Source: Ectocarpus siliculosus
Taxonomy: Eukaryota; Sar; Phaeophyceae; Ectocarpales; Ectocarpaceae
Assembly (NCBI GenBank): GCA_000310025.1
Contig: FN647962.1
Span: 221,902-285,901, forward strand
Reading direction: 5' to 3'
DNA: 64,000 bases
Under the pieces are notes generated by a model that saw nothing but the letters and a program-made list of their open reading frames with translations, made no database searches and was not told the origin of the DNA. Positions 24,101 through 36,531 of the stretch are shown one piece after another. Numbering within the stretch: the first letter of the stretch is position 1; each line of letters begins with the position of its first letter. The translations under genes and the position numbers were made by a program.

Positions 24101-26134
24101 CGCCTTGGTCGTTTTCGTTCGCTGTCGGCGCCTGTGGCGCCGACACAGTGATGCCAGGGTGCGTTAGAGACCCTTGCGAGTGTGCCATGTGCAGATTTCA
24201 TGGCGTTATGGAAGATTAGGTTGACTGACCTTCGGTGATCGCGCCGCACCCAGGCAAGACTTGTTACGCCGCCTCAAGATTTGTCGGAGGGCTCGTTTTG
24301 ACAGATCTTGGGTCAAGATTTGTTCGAAACGGCAGATTTCGGGCCTCGAGAAATCTTGGCCAAGATATGTCGCAAGATTTCGCTCCCATAAATCGTGAAG
24401 CTGGCAGATCTTGGCCAAGATCAAGATTCATCGACAAGATTTCGTTCCCATAAATCGGGGTCTTACTGTAGCCACGCGGGTTGCTTGCTCCCCCATGTAA
24501 AGAAATACCCTGTGAACGTACAACCAGATATATACTCGAAGTGTATGTTGTGGATTGGCTGCCAGCCAGTTGACTACATTTGCCACCGCCGATGGCAGTT
24601 CGAATCTACGTTCGCAAGCAGTGTTCATGCCGTATATTTTGCGTTAAACTGGAGAAAGGCTTAGCAACTGCGAAACACCATCGCGGTCACCTTTTGCTCT
24701 TGGGGCGCAAATTCAACCCAGGGTTTGCCCAAGTGTGTGTTTCCGCCCCATCTATTCTGGGAGCCAGTCTACACCTTTTGGTAAACGTCTGACACACGAG
24801 CCGGGGTCACACAGGCGGACGGCAAGCCACCGGCCCCTCTCGGCCCCCCCGGTGGTTGCCCTCCAACTATCAACTTTTATCGTAGAAGATTTCGCCAGCT
24901 CGTTCCCTCTCTCCTCTCGCTTTGCCTTTGCTCACGACTATGCGTTTTCCATCTTCAGATTGTGACCTTTTCACTCCAGAGAGATTCGATACAAGGTTTG
25001 ACTGGCCCAACGGCTAGCAAGAAGGAAATCATCCAGAACTTGGAGCGTGTGCAAAAAGCTTACACAGTCTAAATAAACGCAGTGGCTATACACGTTCGGC
25101 CTGGCCTTTCGGCCTGCACACGTTGCCAAAAACCAAGCGAGATCTACTGTGAACCCCCTGCAGTGCAGAGGAGACCCCAAAAGCGTCCTTATGATGATAC
25201 AACGAACTCCAAAATGAACAAGAATACGGGGCATGGTGGCACCGAGACAGACACCTTTAGGTTGCGCTCTTGGAACTTGGACGCCGAATGTTTACTATTG
25301 TAGACTAACCGGTCATCTGCACGACAACAGGAGCTGCTGCAAAGTTGCGGCAAGTCCTATATCCTAGTATCCTACATGAAATTAGAAATTAGGGGACCTA
25401 TCGGGAGGCGTCGACATGACTGATCGCTCGAGAAAAAATGGTACAGTACCACGCCTACCACAGCAGTGGAAAAGGGTAACATTGATTATGACTTTTCAAC
25501 ACGGAGATTGCAATACCCCTAATTTAGAAACCTGACCTTGCCACCTAAAATGCTGGCGGGCAACAAACAATACCTGCACGTAGTTGGCGTGGTCCTCTAG
25601 AGTCGCGATGGATCGCTTGGTGGCAACCTCCCAGACGTGAGCTCGGCGATCGATTGAGCCGCACGTAATGTACTTGGAATCTGGTGACCACGCCATATCG
25701 TAGATATCTTCCGTTGCACCTCTCAGGATATTTTTTCGTGTGTCGCGGTCTGACTTGATGGTGCTCCAAGCAGCTACATCCTCCACGCTCCAAATCACGA
25801 CGGTGCCTCCATCACTTGCGCTCGCCAAGCTCAATCCATCGGGGCTGAATCTCACAGCGTTCACGCCCCGCTGGTGTCCCCCTAGAGAAGCCACGAACGT
25901 CTGCAAGCGGCTGGAAACGCCTGCCTGCTCCCAGTTCTTTGCATCCTCCTGTGTAGGGCGATTGACTATCCATAGTCGCACCTCGGCGTCGGTGCCTGCA
26001 GTGGCTAGCACGACCCGCGAGCCCTGGTGACCGCCATCAAGCGCCAAAGGGTGGGTGTCGAGTGACAGTATGGGCGCATTCTTGCCAGCTTCACCTCCAT
26101 GCCACACGATTTGTGGCGTGTCTACGAGCGGCAT
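21143..26134 (-). CDS. CHAF1B: Chromatin assembly factor 1 middle subunit (CAF-1 p60 / CHAF1B), 4 exons, 679 aa
   Basis: WD40 histone chaperone subunit that, within CAF-1, loads H3-H4 onto replicated or repaired DNA in the nucleus. Exons on the minus strand: 26134-25574, 23091-22481, 22243-21992, 21758-21143; phases close exactly to 680 codons. The ATG at 26,134 gives MPLVDTPQIVWHG, matching the family's conserved N-terminus (W-H just after the start). WD repeats follow, with GVNAVRFSPDG, EDIYDMAWSPDSK, the junction NYVQ/GTAWDPQSKYMAT, VTSFFRRLSWSPDGAFL, LPYRAVFAVVSLDAVVVYD, and ACW/SSDGLALFVSSTDGY across the last splice. A Gly/Ser-rich insert of about 110 residues sits between blades in exon 2. 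The C-terminus carries three Lys-rich x-P-T-L motifs (about 583, 621 and 667) like the ASF1-binding B domain. The first intron (2.5 kb) holds palindromic repeats. Identity is firm; the exact start is likely but unproven. Confidence 0.95.
23430..23545. repeat. CAAGATTT-family repeat, copy in CHAF1B intron 1
   Basis: Contains ATCTTGGCATTTTGACCCAAGATTTGC-like sequence, a second CCAAGATTTGC and CGCGATTTATGGG. All three motifs recur in the next entry, and the first recurs in the fold-back element at the left window edge. Confidence 0.6.
24245..24470. repeat. CAAGATTT-family repeat cluster in CHAF1B intron 1
   Basis: Seven or so CAAGATTT/CAAGATAT-like words occur in 220 bp. Two are in the palindromic form CAGATCTTGGG(T/C)CAAGATT, and two copies of AAGATTTCG(C/T)TCCCATAAATCG stand about 60 bp apart. 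CCCATAAATCG is the reverse complement of the CGATTTATGGG at 23,516, so the two loci may be ends of one element or two members of a family. Confidence 0.6.
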
Positions 26135-26472
26135 CTCATGTGACCGGTACTCTGAACTCTGGAGGTGTTCGCTCAAGGTACTTTCGTCGTGGACTTTAGG
26201 ATGTGCGTTCCTATGCACACCTCGGCTTGCCTCGGCCAACACCTCGCCGATACAAAATCAAAAATTCAAATAAACAAAAAGCTTCCGTCATGAAACTTGG
26301 AACTCCCATAGTAATCCCGCCGCACCTGCGCAAATTCGCTGATCGCTCGCTATCTTCGCGCTGTACAACGCACAAATTAAACTCCATCTCCCTGTTGCCG
26401 CTGTGCTTTGGAAAACTATCAAGACTACCATCGGCAACACGCAGTCGTGTTTTCCGATAGAGAGGAAGGCCT
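26135..26472. promoter_or_regulatory. Shared upstream region of the divergent CHAF1B and CSB genes
   Basis: Only 338 bp separate the start codons of two head-to-head genes, so both promoters and both 5' untranslated regions must lie here or extend into the other gene. An A-rich patch (TCAAATAAACAAAAAG near 26,267) is present, but no convincing TATA box is seen. Assignment as a bidirectional promoter is inferred from layout. Confidence 0.6.
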
Positions 26473-29400
26473 ATGGATGGCTCGCTATTCCGGGCTGTGG
26501 ACGTGGCTGAACTGGAAACGAAGGTCTTAGCGGAAGCTGACCAGAGGGCACGGGATGCAAGCATTCCCCAGTTCTTCGTTTCGAGCACAGGAGAGGGTTT
26601 GGGGTTTGGCCCTTCCTCTCTTGGCAGTTTCTGCTCAACGACAGACCCATTCATATTCCGCCTAGCTGCGGATGTGGCAAGACGGGAAGGCCGAGAATTG
26701 CGAGAAGGGGGTGTTGGCAACTTGGCAGCCCGTGACAGGGTGAGTTCCCTCCCCTTCAGCTGCTGTACGGACTCATGTGTGCTTTGTACGCTCCACTGCT
26801 CTTCTGAGCGCTGAGTTCTGCAGTGTATTGGCTTTATTTCTGCCATGTCCATATTGCCCGTCTCTTCCTGTCCAACATCAACTCATTGCTGGCTGTCCGT
26901 CTGTCGACCGTCTCAGGTGCAGATGAAAACGCAAATTTTGAGAGGATTGCTGCGCGATAGATGTGGGGACGACGGGCAAGAGGAAGCTGGGGCCGCAGGA
27001 TGCGTGGAAGCTGCCTCATGTTCTGAAGAGCAGAGCCATGAAGACCTTGTGAAAACAGGCGCTGTCACCCCTCTCGACGCGTTTGATGATCCCACAATCG
27101 GTCTGGCTGGGAGACGCCGGAAGACAATTCAGGACTACAAGGTGGCAGAGGGTATGACCGTAAAGCTCCCTCGCTCTCGACGTCCCAAAGCAAGAACACG
27201 GGAAAGTGTTCGGAAGCAAGCCGAATCTGGGAACGATTCCTTTGGAGAGCTCGACAACGCTGGGACTAGCATTGATTCTTCGACGTTTGTCCAACCCCAA
27301 CGCAGCTCGAGAGGGGATGAGGGAGTCAGCGCGGAAAAAAACGCCGCCGTCCAGTGTCCCGTCTGCGCGCAGATGGTCACGGTCGACGATCCGGCAAACC
27401 CGGACATTTGCCTCAGTAGACACATGGATCGATGCACTCGCAGTGCCAGGCGGAGATCGTGTCGGCAAGCAGGAGAAGCGAGGGGCCTCGAAAAGGGAAG
27501 TGACGCTAGCACAAGACCAAGAGCGTCGAGTCGAGGAGGTCCGTGCCTGCGGATGTTGGCTATAGTTTTATCCTTGTCCGAGCATCATGCCACTCTTGCG
27601 TGAGTCATTTTCAGCCGTCACATGATGTCACGTAGATTGTGGACGCCAACCAAAGTGGTTCCCATCTGGACTGTCAACAACAGGTGGTGGAAGCACCAGC
27701 AAGCGCCGGGGGCAAGATTCCGATGTAAATGGTGGTCATTTGGCCGCGAAATCTAGAAGTAGCGCCCTTGTAGACCATCTAGGAACCGGGGTGACGAGGG
27801 CGAAGCGACGAAAAGCATCAGGCCAGGCCGTGGTACACGGGAGCGAAAGTAGTGAAACGGATGCTGCACTCAAGGTTCTCGGTGGAGGCCAGTCGCTGGT
27901 GGACGACTTCGATGACGAAGACTTCGAGACCCGGAAGGTATTTGTTGAACTTGTATATTTAGCTGCACATTGTTGTGGTTGATTCGGGCGCTACACCGGG
28001 CGTTAAACGAGGAGGCGTTTCCTGTCATCGTGCGAGCTGGGAACCAGGGTGGATGCAGCGAGGCCACGCGGGAAACATGTCGGCAATGGTCCCCCAGGCT
28101 GCATTTGTGCTAACGCCAACGATCCCCTATTTGGGGGTCTATTTACGGTCTGTTCCGTGACTCTTTGGGTCTGACCGGATGTTGAACCGTAGCTCCGCAG
28201 ACGGGATGTGTCACACACCGTGGCCAACCCAACCGTAACCCCAACCCTGGCGGGCGCGAACTGGGCGAGAACGCGGAACAGGGAGAGGGCGCTGGAGAGT
28301 GATCGATCGGTCTACCAGCGGTCGACCGATCAGAGGGCGTACATGCCTTTGATGGGAAGATTCACTCACAGACCGTAAAGACTACTGCCCGTTTGTGCAC
28401 ACCTGAACGTTTCGTCGCGCAGGCGCAAGTCGTTGATCTTTCGGTAGCCAACGGTGTGGGTGAGGATTCCCTAAGCGCCAACTCTGCCGAGCTGGGGGAC
28501 GGCTTGATTTTGGACGATGGCATCGCTCAACGCCTGTTCCAGTTTCAGCGCACAGGTGCCCGGAAAAAGTACAACACCGACGACACGACTGCTGTAGTGT
28601 CCAAAAGTTGTGTGTGCGTGATCGAGATTCGGAGGCTGTTTCGAAGCCGAGCACACTATCTGTTCGTGACGTGGTCTTGATATCATGGTGTATTCAGCTT
28701 GAGACCGCCCTGGCCTAGTTGCTTGTGATCAAGACTCGGTGCCTCTCCCTTACTCTCCCCCACGAACGATGTTCGCAGGCGTGCGCTGGATGTGGCAACT
28801 GCACAGACAGGGTGCTGGCGGGATTGTCGGAGATGAGATGGGCTTAGGCAAGACCGTTCAGGTGTGTGGTGTATATGAAGGGATGGCTGCGATGCACGTT
28901 GATATGAATCCGCGCACATGGATCTCAATTTTCTCTGGGTTGAGTGCGTAGGCCGGCCTTTCCCCTGACTAAACCAGCAATGAAGAATACAAGGCTACCC
29001 TTCGGGAGGCAGGTGCGCTTGCCTCCCGGGGGCGACGCAAGAGCACTTGGCCACTGCTATCCATGGTTGCATCGTTCTATATCTCAACCTTTGGTAGTGC
29101 CACGGTTGGTTTTGGTACAAACTGCGGAAATACCTCGCATCAATCTGCGGGGAAACTTTTTTTCTAGCCGTGTGACTCTTCGCGTGCGCTCGCGGTGTCG
29201 TAGAGATCCTACTACTGCTGTATCACAGACTGCTGCTGCCGTATTCTTCAACTACATTATTTTCGGCGGGTATTTGTGTATTGTACGGTCATCGCTCGAG
29301 GAGGTTTCTGCGCAGATTCTCTGTGATCAGTCCAGTTAAAGGTATTCCTCTTGCGAAATACCCCGGCGGATAATCAGGCATAAATTGGAGCCGGTGTTTT

Positions 29401-32400
29401 ACCTATTTGTCCGTGTTGTCCGCTGTGTGGCAATTCGAGTGGTGAGTCCCAAGCACACATACAATAGGGTGGCGGCGCCTGCCGCAGATCGTACTGCTGT
29501 AACCCGCTGCTCTTTTGCTCTCTCTCTACCTCTTGTGTCTTGTACCGCGTTGCTCATGGTGTGGGGAACGTGTGTGGCTTGCGCAGGAGACAAATGGCAA
29601 AATGGCTCCCTTGTGCGTAGCTCCTTGTGCGGATGAATAAAAAAATTGTAAATGCTGCGAAGGATTTTGTGGCAGGCAACATGTCCATGGCGTATAGAGC
29701 CAGTTTTTATAACTTTGGACGTCGAGCACACGCGTCACGGGTGGCTGGCGGTCCTCGGGCGTTCGCGGTATTGGACCGACGACCCCCCTGCGTGCCCCTG
29801 AGAAGGAAGCATGAGAAAGATTGACTTCCACCAGGAAAAGACGTCCCGAAGCACGAAAACAGGCGAAATGATGCTGCTCCGGCGGTAGAGGTGAATTGCA
29901 AATACTTGTTACTTCATTGCAATAACCAATGCAGAATGTTGTTCATATCGGGCATTGAAACATGAACAGGTGTCAGCGTTTCTCGGAGCGCTCCACGGGA
30001 GTAGCGTGATGCGACGAGCGTTAATCTTGTGCCCAGCCACGGTCCTTTCTCATTGGATGGCAGAGCTGCACATATGGGCTCCCCAACTAAGAGTCGTGGT
30101 TTTGCATCGCTGTGTTCAGGCCTTCAACGCTGTCAGTGGCAACTCAGGTGCGGATGAAAAACGTTTCTTATCACCACGACGTTTGGTGGTATGGATTAGG
30201 TTGTCATTTTTTCATGGGCAAGAATACGTGCAATTCTTCAAGACCTGCAGAAAGGTACCGGCTTCTAGCGAAAGGTGCTATTAGCTTGTCCTCCAACGTC
30301 GTCCTCTCCTTTTCTAAATGCAGGAAAACTCCGAGCTCTGATTCGACGAATTCTGGGCTGGCCGGAGGTTGTCGTGGTGGCATCGTACGAAGGGATGAAG
30401 TCCTTGAAGGCGTTTCTTTTGCCGTGCAACTGGGACTATTGCGTGTTGGACGAAGGACAGCGCATTCGTAATCCAGACGCAGAGGTACCAGCTGCATACT
30501 GTGTTTCTCTAGACCTGTGTGGGCCGTCAAGACATGAAACATGATGTGTTCGATTGCTGTGCTCCATTTCTCGTTATCAGTGTGGTGTGTAGCTGATTAC
30601 GTTGAATGTCTTTAATCGCTGCCCTTGTTTCGTTTACTGGTGCGCGTCGATTGTGCAGGTTACACTCATCTGCAAGCAGATTCGAACTGTGCACCGTCTT
30701 ATCCTGACCGGAACGCCGATCCAGAACAACCTCCGCGAGTTGTGGAGCCTATTTGACTTCGTCTTCCCCGGCAGACTCGGTACTCTTCCAGCGTTTGAGG
30801 CAGAGTTCGCCAACCCCATTCGCGTTGGTGGTTACGCCAATGCAAGGCAAGTTGTGAGCTGCAGTAGGCGCTGCCGTGAAAACTTAGATGTCGAACGAGA
30901 CGATGGCCGTATGGTGAATCAACTCTTCTGACCCATGTATTCTCTTGTGTTTGTTGTCTGAGGGCGTGACAGCCCCATGCAGGCTCGCCTTGCGTATCGC
31001 TGCGCTCTGGTGTTGCGAGACTTGATCCAGCCGTATTTGCTCCGAAGGCAAAAGAAGGACCTCGAAGATATCATCCATCTGCCTGCAAAGACTGAACAGG
31101 TGCAGTAGCAATGATCACCTGCTGACGTTCATGTCTGCGATTGTGCTTGAACGTACGAAGTACAGGAGCCGTGTGAAGTGCAGACATCAGCTTTGTGTGG
31201 GTGGCTAAATCTCGGTAATAAATCTCGTCTAAAACCCAGCGGCAGTTGATGCCGCTCTGTGGTTTTCGGGGTTTGATCGCGGTAGACTATACCCTCCGGG
31301 GGATCATATGTATCTAGTAGTATTGCGTGTGGACAAGGCACCTTCACGGCCAACTTCGCGCGTTGCGTGCCCCTCCTTCGAAAGGGCAGGCTAGGAACAC
31401 TCTTGCCACAAGGCCATTCTATTGGTTTACATTTGTAGGATGCGCGGCGGCCCGCCAATCCGCCGATACACGTGCTCCACCAACCTCGTGTGACAGAGAC
31501 ATACCAGTAGTTGGCATGCTGAATAACGATGGGGCTGGGCATGTTGCCGCTGCTATTACGCCACGTTCGCAGGTGTTGTTCTGTCGCTTGACGTCTTACC
31601 AACGTCGGCTCTACAGCGAGTTCCTGGAGTCTACCGAAGTGAAGAGCGTATTGAGCAGAACAATGCGAGCCTTCAGAGCCATTGGGATCCTCCGCAAACT
31701 GTGCAACCACCCGGACTTGGTGTGCCGCTTTGGCGACTCTGTGGTCACCAGGTGAGAAGCGAGGTGTAGCAGGTGGGACCACCACAGCAGCACTTGCCAA
31801 AGGTTGCAGCAATTACCAGAAGGTTTTCTCCCGATTGCTGTTGTATCAGGCGGCTGCTGTGTTCGCAAACTACTACTAGTCATAGTTTCCCTGGCCTTCG
31901 ACGCCGCCACCCCTTCATAACCTCGAATGATTCGGGGGAGTTGCGGCGGTGGGGTTGTACCGGCTGTAGGGTGTGTCTAACCACCACCACGTATTTGTCG
32001 ATACCCCAGGTTGGCTAGTCACCAAATTTGGGGTGGGGATAGTGACGCAAGTGAGAAGGAAGAGGACGATACGGCGGAGGAATCGAAGAGCGACAACGAC
32101 CATGAAGTTCAGCGATCAGGAAAACTCCTTGTGCTCCAGCAAATACTGCCGCTTTGGCACAAGCAGGTGGGATCACAGGTCAAAACGTGTACCGTGACTG
32201 CAACTAGTACGCAATTGGACTATTTTCTGCGTGGATATCGAAAAGCGGTGTTGTTGGCGTCCAGTCATTACGTTCCTACATCCCAATCTACCACCATTGT
32301 GCATCGCAGGGCCATCGAGTTCTCCTGTTCTCTCAGACTCGTCAGATGTTGAGCATCATCGAACGCTTCGTGGTCAACAATGAATGGTCTTACGGACGCT

Positions 32401-35400
32401 TAGACGGCAGTACGCCGGTTGGCAACAGGCAGGTGAGCGAACGTATCATGTTTAGCTTTCTGCCAGTTGTGCCAGATATTTGTTGGCAAGTCTTGGTTGA
32501 GAGAGCCCAGCTTTAGCATGCAAATAAATCCGTTGTGACACAGGCAACACGCGCGGAGTAATGGGCACTCGAAAGTTGCCAGTTTCGTCGTCCAACGCCC
32601 CGCTTTGCGCAGGTTGGCAAGCTATGTCGTTTATTGCGTGCTGACCGCAAAATTCTCCCCGCTTTTCGCCGTTCTCCAGACCCTCATTGATCGCTTCAAC
32701 AACGACGAATCGATGTTCATCATGCTATTGACTACTCGAACTGGGGGTGTCGGGGTCAATCTCACTGGTGCCGACCGAGTGATACTTTTTGACCCAGACT
32801 GGAACCCGAGCACCGATATGCAGGTATTTTGATTTGAGGTTCATGACACCGTTGAGGTGATGTTTGCCGTACGGCGAGATGCGACCTTGAAGTATCATGA
32901 ATGCGAACGTCTTGGTAAAAAAACTGTGGAACGTGAGTTGATTAATGCCGTTTGTTGTGCTCTGTGGTAGCTCAAATCGCGCTGCATTGTGTGGAAGTTT
33001 GGACCAAGCGTTCGTCATTTGATGAAACTTCTCGTAGGCTATGCCACCAATTCAAGTCTCCTTCACCGTGCCTTGCGTTTGATTATCCAAGGCTAGAGAG
33101 CGCTCGTGGCGAGTCGGACAACGGCGCCAGGTGACCGTCTACCGGCTCGTGACTGCCGGGACCATCGAAGAGAAGATCTACCACCGACAGATTTTCAAGA
33201 CCGCACTTACAAACCGAGTCCTTCAGGTATTAAGGAAGCACCTTCTGCTCACAAGAGTACTTTGTTCCATGCGGCAGACGTTAGCCGCGACGAAGATGTA
33301 TGTGCATAACGTGATGACACAGAACTATCAATGCGTTGCTTCTTTCTCCCAACTTGTTGGACTGCAGGACCCCAAGCAGAGGCGAATGTTCAGCGCGGAC
33401 GAACTAGGAGACCTCTTTACCCTTGGTGATGATGGTGCTTCAGACGGATTCACCGACACGATCGATCTATTCCAGGTACATCATGTTTAGCTGAGTCAAT
33501 GCATCCCCAACAGCGCTACATGCTTTTCATACGCAAAAGCCGTATTTTGCGTGCCCAAAATGAAGGGAAATCTACCACCTAGGTTGCACGTAGTCTACAG
33601 AGCGCGCCGACAATTGTCCTGGCTGTTGTGCGGTTCTGGAACGGCGTGACAGGGAGAAGGAAGGGTTCGTTTTCCTCAGGGAGAACAGCAGGGGTCAAAT
33701 TCGAGGCGTTCGGAAGGAGCCAGCGATGTCCGAAGGAAGAACGGGCGTAAGAAAAGTCCTTCACGAAGGGGGAATCGGGTGGCCCGGCGAGAAAGTGCAT
33801 CGCCAAGTTCGTCACCTCTGCTCGGAACGGCCACGGTAACCATCGCACCAGCAAGCGGAGACGAGGAGCGCAAGAGCTCCGTGGACGGTGACCAAGACAG
33901 TGAAAAGTCCAAGGGTGATGACAACGCGGTTCTGCAAGCGCTTTATGAGGGTGCGCCGCTGTCCAGCGTGTTCCATCACGACCTTGCCGAAGGTAAATGG
34001 TCGCGTTTCGGTCGGTATGTGCGTTTACTTGTTTTTGCTTGGTTTTTCTTGGACGCATCCCATTCCTGATGGACTTCTGTCAAAATTGTTCTTGGTTGAG
34101 GTGGAAGTCCCCTTTTTCATTTGCTGCTGACGTTTCAACGATGCGTGCGACAGGATCCGGGAGAATGACGATGGAACAAAAGAGGATGGAAGAGGCCGCC
34201 AAACGCGCTGCGCAAAGAGCAGTGAACCAGCTAAGGATGTCCCGACGCACGCTTAGGGCAGGAGCTGGCCAGGTGAGGCGGGCGGAGTACGTCAACGCCA
34301 ACAAGAGTGCCTCGTATCTCACACGTGTTTCCCTTTGTTGTCTGTAGTGTCAGCTGGTCGCTGATTGTTCGTCGGTGCTCTGACGCCACTGGTGTAAATT
34401 TCGTAGTTGGTCGTCGTAAGCTTATGTTGCCATCGCTACCTCGGCGTGCCAAGGGTTGATTGGTAAGTCGTTGTAATAGCTTCTACGGTCCAAGGTTCGC
34501 TCGAAAGCGTGGGGTGCAACGTGTTTTTGTCGTAAGTACACTAATCCACTTTAACATGCACACGGGGGCAACCACGTCTCTGGCCATCAACAGTGAAGTT
34601 AGCACCGCAGGATTATTTGCGTATGGCTCCTGCTGGTGTGCCAAAAGTATATTCCAGAAGGTGGAAAGGTGTGTCCCTAGTTGGATATTGGAAAAGAGAA
34701 TGAAAAACATGTGTGGCAAGCGCTTTGCCGGCATGAGGACTTCACGTGTGTGAAAAGAACCCCTCGGAGAACCTTCCCCTCGTGAATCGAGATCGCGTTC
34801 AGTGCAATGTAATGCCGTCGCGTTATGGTTGACAGGGCGTCATATTTTGCCGCTGGCCGGTATTCGTTTTAGACTACGAATGGTCTTCTTGCGCCGTTGA
34901 ACAGTCCACATCGTCGCTTGGCGCACCTTGCGAACAGGGTGGTTTCCAATCCTCATGGACGGGTAGGAATGGCGGGACCAGCGCTGAGAACACGTCGCAA
35001 GATGTCCCACGGGCGGGCAATCTGATGGCTGGCGCAAACGTAGGAGCTGGTCGGCGGTTTGGAACAGTCTCCAATCCCAGCATTGCTGGCAGACAGGGCG
35101 GGCGTGAAGGGCAAGACACAGCATTTCTCGGGCAGCAAGAGCCCGCATCAGCGCCTGGGCAAAGCAGTTCAGCGGGCGTGTCTTCCCAGGTTAGGACCGT
35201 TTTTTTCGAATGAACTGTATGTGCGCTGTCTCCCGAGCTGGGCCGCCCTGCGATGTAGTGCCGACCGTATGTACTGAGTACTCCTTAAACTGCTTGTGTA
35301 CCACTATGTTTGCTTCCCTGTTTGTTCGAGGCAGGACATTCTGCGACAGATTCGCCTCCGCAATGGGACACAGCCAGCTCCGTCGCCAGGAATATTCCCA

Positions 35401-36122
35401 GGTGTGTCATCTATTGTTTTGACACAGCAGTAAGTAGCTGAAGCAACAGCGGTACAGTCCGTTCAGTAATTCTGAGATACCACGTTTTTACTTTGGGACG
35501 CTTGACGGCGGGGTTCATCTTTTGCCGACACCAACTTGATGCTCGTTGGACGTCTCTTATTTTGACCAACAGCGAATGCCTCGTCTTGCGCTCCTCCTAT
35601 GGCGCGTTTTTCAGAGTTTCAGACGCCAAGCACCTCCGACGACAAAGACGCCTACTTCGCAGCTCTGCTGCAACGCTTACAGGTACAGGCACCCACAAAC
35701 ATTTGCTAGGAAAATGCAAACACTAGGAGTGTCTGGTTCGGCGGAGTACACGCCAAGAAATGTAGTCGCTTTAGTTGTCGACGCACAGGCTTGCAACACA
35801 CGCTAGAAATCCATGCATGAGGGCTATTAGGTGCATCTTGGGCGCTCCAAGGACATTTCCACTGCAAGGACACGCACATATCCCCTTGACCACGGATCAA
35901 TAATATATTTTACATTTGTTATCAATATGACGAGTGTGTAAACCCCCACAAACGCCGCAGGACTACCTGGCCCAAGCACCTTCAGGGGTCGATACGGCCG
36001 CTTTGATACACGCCTTCGAGGATGTTCCGGCCGGCGACGTTCCCGTCTTTCGTCAACTGCTTCAAGCCGTTGCTACCTGCGCCAACGGAGAATGGACCCT
36101 GCGGGATGCTCCGAGCAACTGA
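26473..36122 (+). CDS. ERCC6: CSB/Rad26-type SWI2/SNF2 ATPase of transcription-coupled repair (ERCC6), 21 exons, about 1,292 aa
   Basis: CSB uses ATP to remodel RNA polymerase II stalled at DNA damage. Exons: 26473-26739, 26917-27538, 27684-27937, 28423-28555, 28779-28861, 29970-30147, 30324-30484, 30659-30846, ~30963-31099, 31573-31751, 32010-32166, 32310-32432, 32680-32823, 33092-33226, 33368-33475, 33692-33992, 34154-34272, 34938-35189, 35335-35401, 35573-35682, 35961-36122. The N-terminus has the CSB-type [13 protein letters not shown] helix. A C-x2-C-x18-H-x3-C finger lies at about 236-262. Helicase blocks: DEMGLGKT (444), [10 protein letters not shown] (555, Gln where DEGH is usual), [19 protein letters not shown] (583), [69 protein letters not shown]. 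The tail has the conserved SSWTGRNGG block and a winged-helix-like end with VFRQLLQ and WTL. All phases join except exon 8/9, which uses a GC donor and is one base off. Confidence 0.95.
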
Positions 36123-36531
36123 GATCGACGTACTGGGTTACATTGTTTTCTGCCGTGCGATTGGTTTCAGACTCATCGTGGAACTGAGACCCGCACGCAA
36201 CGAAGTGGAACGGGTTCCATGAGTGTTGCTCGGCCGCGGCTTCCGAGTTTATCCGAGTTGAGCCTACACTTTCAGGCGAAAGGCAATGGTGTAAATAAGG
36301 TTCCAGATCCACACGAAAAACGGCAGCACTTGCCGTTGTACTACGTGTTGGAGTGGCAAAGGAGATATGTACCCCTGGCAGCCGTGTATTGGTTTGGGGG
36401 CAGTATTTGCCTCGGAGTCATTAGCGCCAGAGGGACCAGTCCACAACAGTGTTCATGGGTCATGATTCGGCCTTCGAGCTATGTCTCCAACTGCTGTTTC
36501 ACCTTATCCGTACTTGCTCTCGGGGTGGATT
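36123..36531. other. CSB 3' flank
   Basis: This 0.4 kb between the CSB stop codon and the SINE probably holds the 3' untranslated region. No coding signal was found. Confidence 0.4.

Noticed and set aside
26211-26852. 213-codon minus-strand frame over CSB exon 1
   Set aside because: Antisense shadow of the CSB first exon; CHAF1B starts at 26,134 with a conserved N-terminus and does not need it.
31129-31812. 227-codon minus-strand frame
   Set aside because: Covers a CSB intron and the antisense of exon 10; no motif.
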